NCBI RefSeq assembly: GCF_002086695.1
Contig: NZ_MVIH01000001.1
Coordinates: 744,001-808,000, forward strand
Origin: Mycolicibacterium rhodesiae
Lineage (GTDB): Bacteria > Actinomycetota > Actinomycetes > Mycobacteriales > Mycobacteriaceae
Direction of reading: 5' to 3'
Length of the DNA stretch: 64,000 nucleotides
In this document: positions 62,003 to 64,000 of the stretch, one piece after another
Position numbering within the stretch: position 1 is the stretch's first letter
Layout of the letters: each line of letters opens with the position of its first letter
Translations under genes and position numbers: made by a program
The notes under the pieces: model-generated
The model's database searches: none
What the model was told of the DNA's origin: nothing
What the model saw: only the letters and a program-made list of their open reading frames with translations

Positions 62003-62839
62003 GTGGCTGATCGCTATGGCGCCGACGTACTGGCCAACAACCCGCACACGTCGAACCGAACCCGCTCGACCGAACAGGCCGTCGAGCTCGGAATGGTCGT
62101 CGAGGACCCGCAGTCGGGGTTCGTCGGCGCGGTGGTGGGCGTCGAAGGATCGCGGGTAGAGCTCGAGGACCGCAAAGGCAGGCGGCGGGTGTTTCCGCTC
62201 GGGCCGGGCTTTCTGTTCGAGGGCAGGCCGGTGATCCTGACCGGACTGCGCCGGCAGGCACCTGCGGCGCAGCGCACGAAATCCGGCTCGGTGAAGGTCG
62301 CCGACGCCCGCGCCAAGGTCGCCATGGCCAGCCGTATCTACGTCGAGGGCCGCCACGACGCCGAGCTCGTCGAGCAGGTGTGGGGCGAGGACCTTCGCGT
62401 CGAAGGTGTGGTTGTCGAATATCTCGGTGGCGTCGACGATCTGGCCGGCATCGTGGCCGACTTCCGGCCTGGTCCGGGTCGCCGCCTCGGCGTTCTGGTC
62501 GATCACCTGGTGGCCGGGTCCAAGGAGGCTCGCATCGCCGACGCCGTCCGGCGTGGTCCCGGCGGGGCGCACACGCTGGTGGTGGGCCATCCCTATGTCG
62601 ACATCTGGCAGGCGGTCAAACCCGAGCGCGTCGGGTTGCGGGCGTGGCCGTCGATCCCACGCGACGTCGAGTGGAAGCACGGGATCTGCGCCGCGCTGCG
62701 GTGGCCGCACAAGGACCAGGCCGATATCGCGCGGGCGTGGCAGCGGATCCGGTCGTCGGTGCGGGATTGGACCGATCTGGAGCCTGAACTGATCGGCCGG
62801 GTGGAGGAGCTCATCGACTTCGTGACTCAACCAGTTTGA
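62003..62839 (+). CDS. DUF3097 domain protein
   Basis: This 278-residue protein starts at GTG 62003 (VADRYGADVLANNPHTSN). It has an N-terminal SH3-like beta region (GFVGAVVGVEGSRVELEDRKG) and a TOPRIM-like second half with IYVEGRHDAELVEQVWG, VVVEYLGGVDDL, RLGVLVDHLVAGSKEA and HTLVVGHPYVDIW. The EGRHDAELVE plus VDHLVAGSKE spacing resembles TOPRIM acidic motifs, so a nucleic-acid or nucleotide role is possible. The family is actinobacterial and uncharacterised. Confidence 0.85.
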   Translation: MADRYGADVLANNPHTSNRTRSTEQAVELGMVVEDPQSGFVGAVVGVEGSRVELEDRKGRRRVFPLGPGFLFEGRPVILTGLRRQAPAAQRTKSGSVKVADARAKVAMASRIYVEGRHDAELVEQVWGEDLRVEGVVVEYLGGVDDLAGIVADFRPGPGRRLGVLVDHLVAGSKEARIADAVRRGPGGAHTLVVGHPYVDIWQAVKPERVGLRAWPSIPRDVEWKHGICAALRWPHKDQADIARAWQRIRSSVRDWTDLEPELIGRVEELIDFVTQPV

Positions 62840-62890
62840 TTTCGCTGGGCGTGTGACGAATGTCGCAGGTCCGATCGGTTGGCGCTCGGT

Positions 62891-62909
62891 GTACAGTCGT
62901 TCACTGTAC
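62891..62909. promoter_or_regulatory. 7-bp inverted repeat GTACAGT-N5-ACTGTAC upstream of acyl-CoA dehydrogenase
   Basis: Arms GTACAGT (62891-62897) and ACTGTAC (62903-62909) are perfect inverted copies with spacer CGTTC. It lies 83 bases before the acyl-CoA dehydrogenase start in an otherwise featureless 153-base gap. This form is typical of TetR-family operators, but no regulator gene is visible nearby in the window. Confidence 0.6.
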
Positions 62910-62992
62910 GAGATTTACCGCCGACTGCAGTCTGGTCGTCGTCACTTGGTGCGGCCGACGCGGTACGACTTGATCCGGAGCCTGCTAGAGCC

Positions 62993-64000
62993 ATGACTTT
63001 CTCCCTTGAACTGCCAGAAGAAGTCGTCACCGTCCGCGACTGGGTGCACCAGTTCGCCGCCGAGGTGGTACGACCCGCGGCCGCCGAGTGGGACGAGCGC
63101 GAAGAAACCCCCTGGCCGCTGATCCAGGAGGCCGCCAAGGTCGGCCTCTACACCCCGGAGCTTTTCGCCGAGATGTCCGTCGAACCGTCCGGCCTCGGAA
63201 TGATCACCGTGTTCGAGGAACTGTTCTGGGGCGACGCCGGCATCGCGCTGTCGATCCTGGGCACCGGCCTGGCCGCCGCGTCGCTGGCCGCCAACGGCAC
63301 CCCCGAGCAGTTGGGCCACTGGCTGCCCGAGATGTTCGGCACCCCCGGCGATCCGCACCTGGCGGCGTTCTGTTCCTCCGAGCCCGGCGCCGGTTCCGAC
63401 GTCGGCGCCGTGCGCACCCGCGCCCGCTACGAGCAGGCCACCGACGAGTGGGTGCTGGACGGCACCAAGACCTGGGCCACCAACGGCGGGATCGCCAACG
63501 TCCACATCGTGGTCGCGTCGGTGTATCCAGAGCTCGGGACGCGGGGTCAGGCCACGTTCATCATTCCGCCGAACACCCCCGGGTTCTCACAGGGGCAGAA
63601 GTTCAAGAAGCACGGTATCCGCGCCTCGCACACCGCCGAAGTGGTGCTGGAGAACGTCCGCCTGCCAGGCAATCTGATCCTGGGCGGGATGGAGAAGTTC
63701 GAACAGCGGGTCGCCCGCGCCCGGGAGGGCAAGCGCACCTCAGGGCAGGCCGCGATGGCCACGTTCGAGCGCACCAGGCCTGCGGTCGGCGCGATGGCAC
63801 TGGGCGTGGCGCGGGCCGCCTACGAATACGCGCTCGAATATGCCTGCCAGCGTGAGCAATTCGGCCGTCCGATCGGTGATTTTCAGGGCACCGGCTTCAA
63901 GCTGGCCGACATGAAGAGCCGCATCGACGCATCCCGGCTGCTGATCTGGCGGGCCGGCTGGATGATGCGCAACAACAAGCCGTTCGCCTCGGCCGAAGGG
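62993..64000 (+). CDS. acyl-CoA dehydrogenase (3' truncated by window end)
   Basis: The frame is open from ATG 62993 to the end of the window, giving 336 residues with no stop. GGAG lies about 13 bases upstream. FadE blocks are seen in order: LPEEVVTVRDWVHQFAAEVV, LFAEMSVEPSGLGMITVFEE, AAFCSSEPGAGSDVGAVRTRA (flavin-domain motif), LDGTKTWATNGGIANVHIVV and CQREQFGRPIGDFQG with the helix that follows. The C-terminal end, including the last FAD contacts, lies outside the window. It catalyses alpha-beta desaturation of an acyl-CoA. Confidence 0.93.
   Translation, partial: MTFSLELPEEVVTVRDWVHQFAAEVVRPAAAEWDEREETPWPLIQEAAKVGLYTPELFAEMSVEPSGLGMITVFEELFWGDAGIALSILGTGLAAASLAANGTPEQLGHWLPEMFGTPGDPHLAAFCSSEPGAGSDVGAVRTRARYEQATDEWVLDGTKTWATNGGIANVHIVVASVYPELGTRGQATFIIPPNTPGFSQGQKFKKHGIRASHTAEVVLENVRLPGNLILGGMEKFEQRVARAREGKRTSGQAAMATFERTRPAVGAMALGVARAAYEYALEYACQREQFGRPIGDFQGTGFKLADMKSRIDASRLLIWRAGWMMRNNKPFASAEG

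Noticed and set aside
1..64000. Mobile element or prophage origin of the 9.4-26.2 kb island
   Set aside because: No transposase, integrase, tRNA junction or flanking direct repeat was seen; horizontal acquisition is possible but unsupported by the sequence alone.

Overview
The window looks like a chromosomal segment of a fast-growing, environmental mycobacterium (Mycolicibacterium type). It is GC-rich, uses many GTG starts, and carries MmpS/MmpL genes, a deazaflavin (F420)-type nitroreductase, several FadE-like acyl-CoA dehydrogenases, and homologues of the M. tuberculosis Rv2566-Rv2569c and Rv2578c families. Genes are packed tightly: no gap exceeds about 225 bases, operons are stitched by ATGA or TGATG overlaps, and convergent genes often overlap at their 3' ends. 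I saw no tRNA, rRNA, CRISPR array, insertion sequence or phage gene.

Layout. 1-1888: the end of an unknown gene, then a catalase-family haem enzyme with a cytochrome b561. 1953-6718: a complete urea ABC importer operon, urtABCDE, on the minus strand. 6922-9411: an MmpS-like secreted protein, a GNAT acetyltransferase, a ketopantoate-reductase-like enzyme and a conserved membrane-anchored protein. 9408-26163: the accessory centrepiece. It holds four paralogous NtaA/SnaA/DszA-type flavin monooxygenases, two unrelated flavin reductases, a divergent RibBA-like flavin-synthesis protein, an oligopeptide-type ABC importer (Tat lipoprotein, two permeases, one fused double ATPase), two MFS transporters and a GntR regulator. 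26316-28989: a ferritin-like hydrolase, a TetR regulator and an Rv2578c-type radical SAM protein. 28986-34294: two acyl-CoA dehydrogenases and an amidohydrolase in one operon, with a TetR regulator and a TesB thioesterase. 34302-40202: a DUF427 protein, a zinc peptidase, a carboxylesterase, an SRPBCC protein, aspS and a DDN-type nitroreductase. 40347-44386: a small membrane protein, a DUF302 protein with a thiolase, an HxlR regulator and a condensation-like acyltransferase. 44545-49816: MmpS/MmpL, a small membrane protein, a DUF389 protein and a proline-rich protein. 49880-57893: a four-gene transglutaminase / ATP-grasp-alpha-E / transglutaminase / zinc-peptidase operon. 57865-64000: a reductase with a MerR regulator, an SRPBCC-flavodoxin pair, a serine hydrolase, a DUF3097 protein and a truncated acyl-CoA dehydrogenase.

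How the genes work together. The 9.4-26.2 kb island reads as a self-contained uptake-and-oxidation module. The importer brings in a small polar substrate, the LLM-type monooxygenases cleave C-N or C-S bonds using reduced FMN, the two reductases supply FMNH2, and the RibBA-like protein may support flavin supply. The gene content resembles the EDTA/NTA degradation loci of proteobacteria and also sulfone/sulfonate loci, but the substrate cannot be read from sequence. The main new observation is an 11-bp motif, GGCGYAATRCG. It occurs seven times in the island's promoter regions, always in the orientation of the gene it precedes. It precedes all four monooxygenases, the reductase operon, the ATPase gene and the binding-protein gene, so it may define a local regulon. 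Several other operator-like inverted repeats lie beside TetR, HxlR and MerR regulators and are listed separately.
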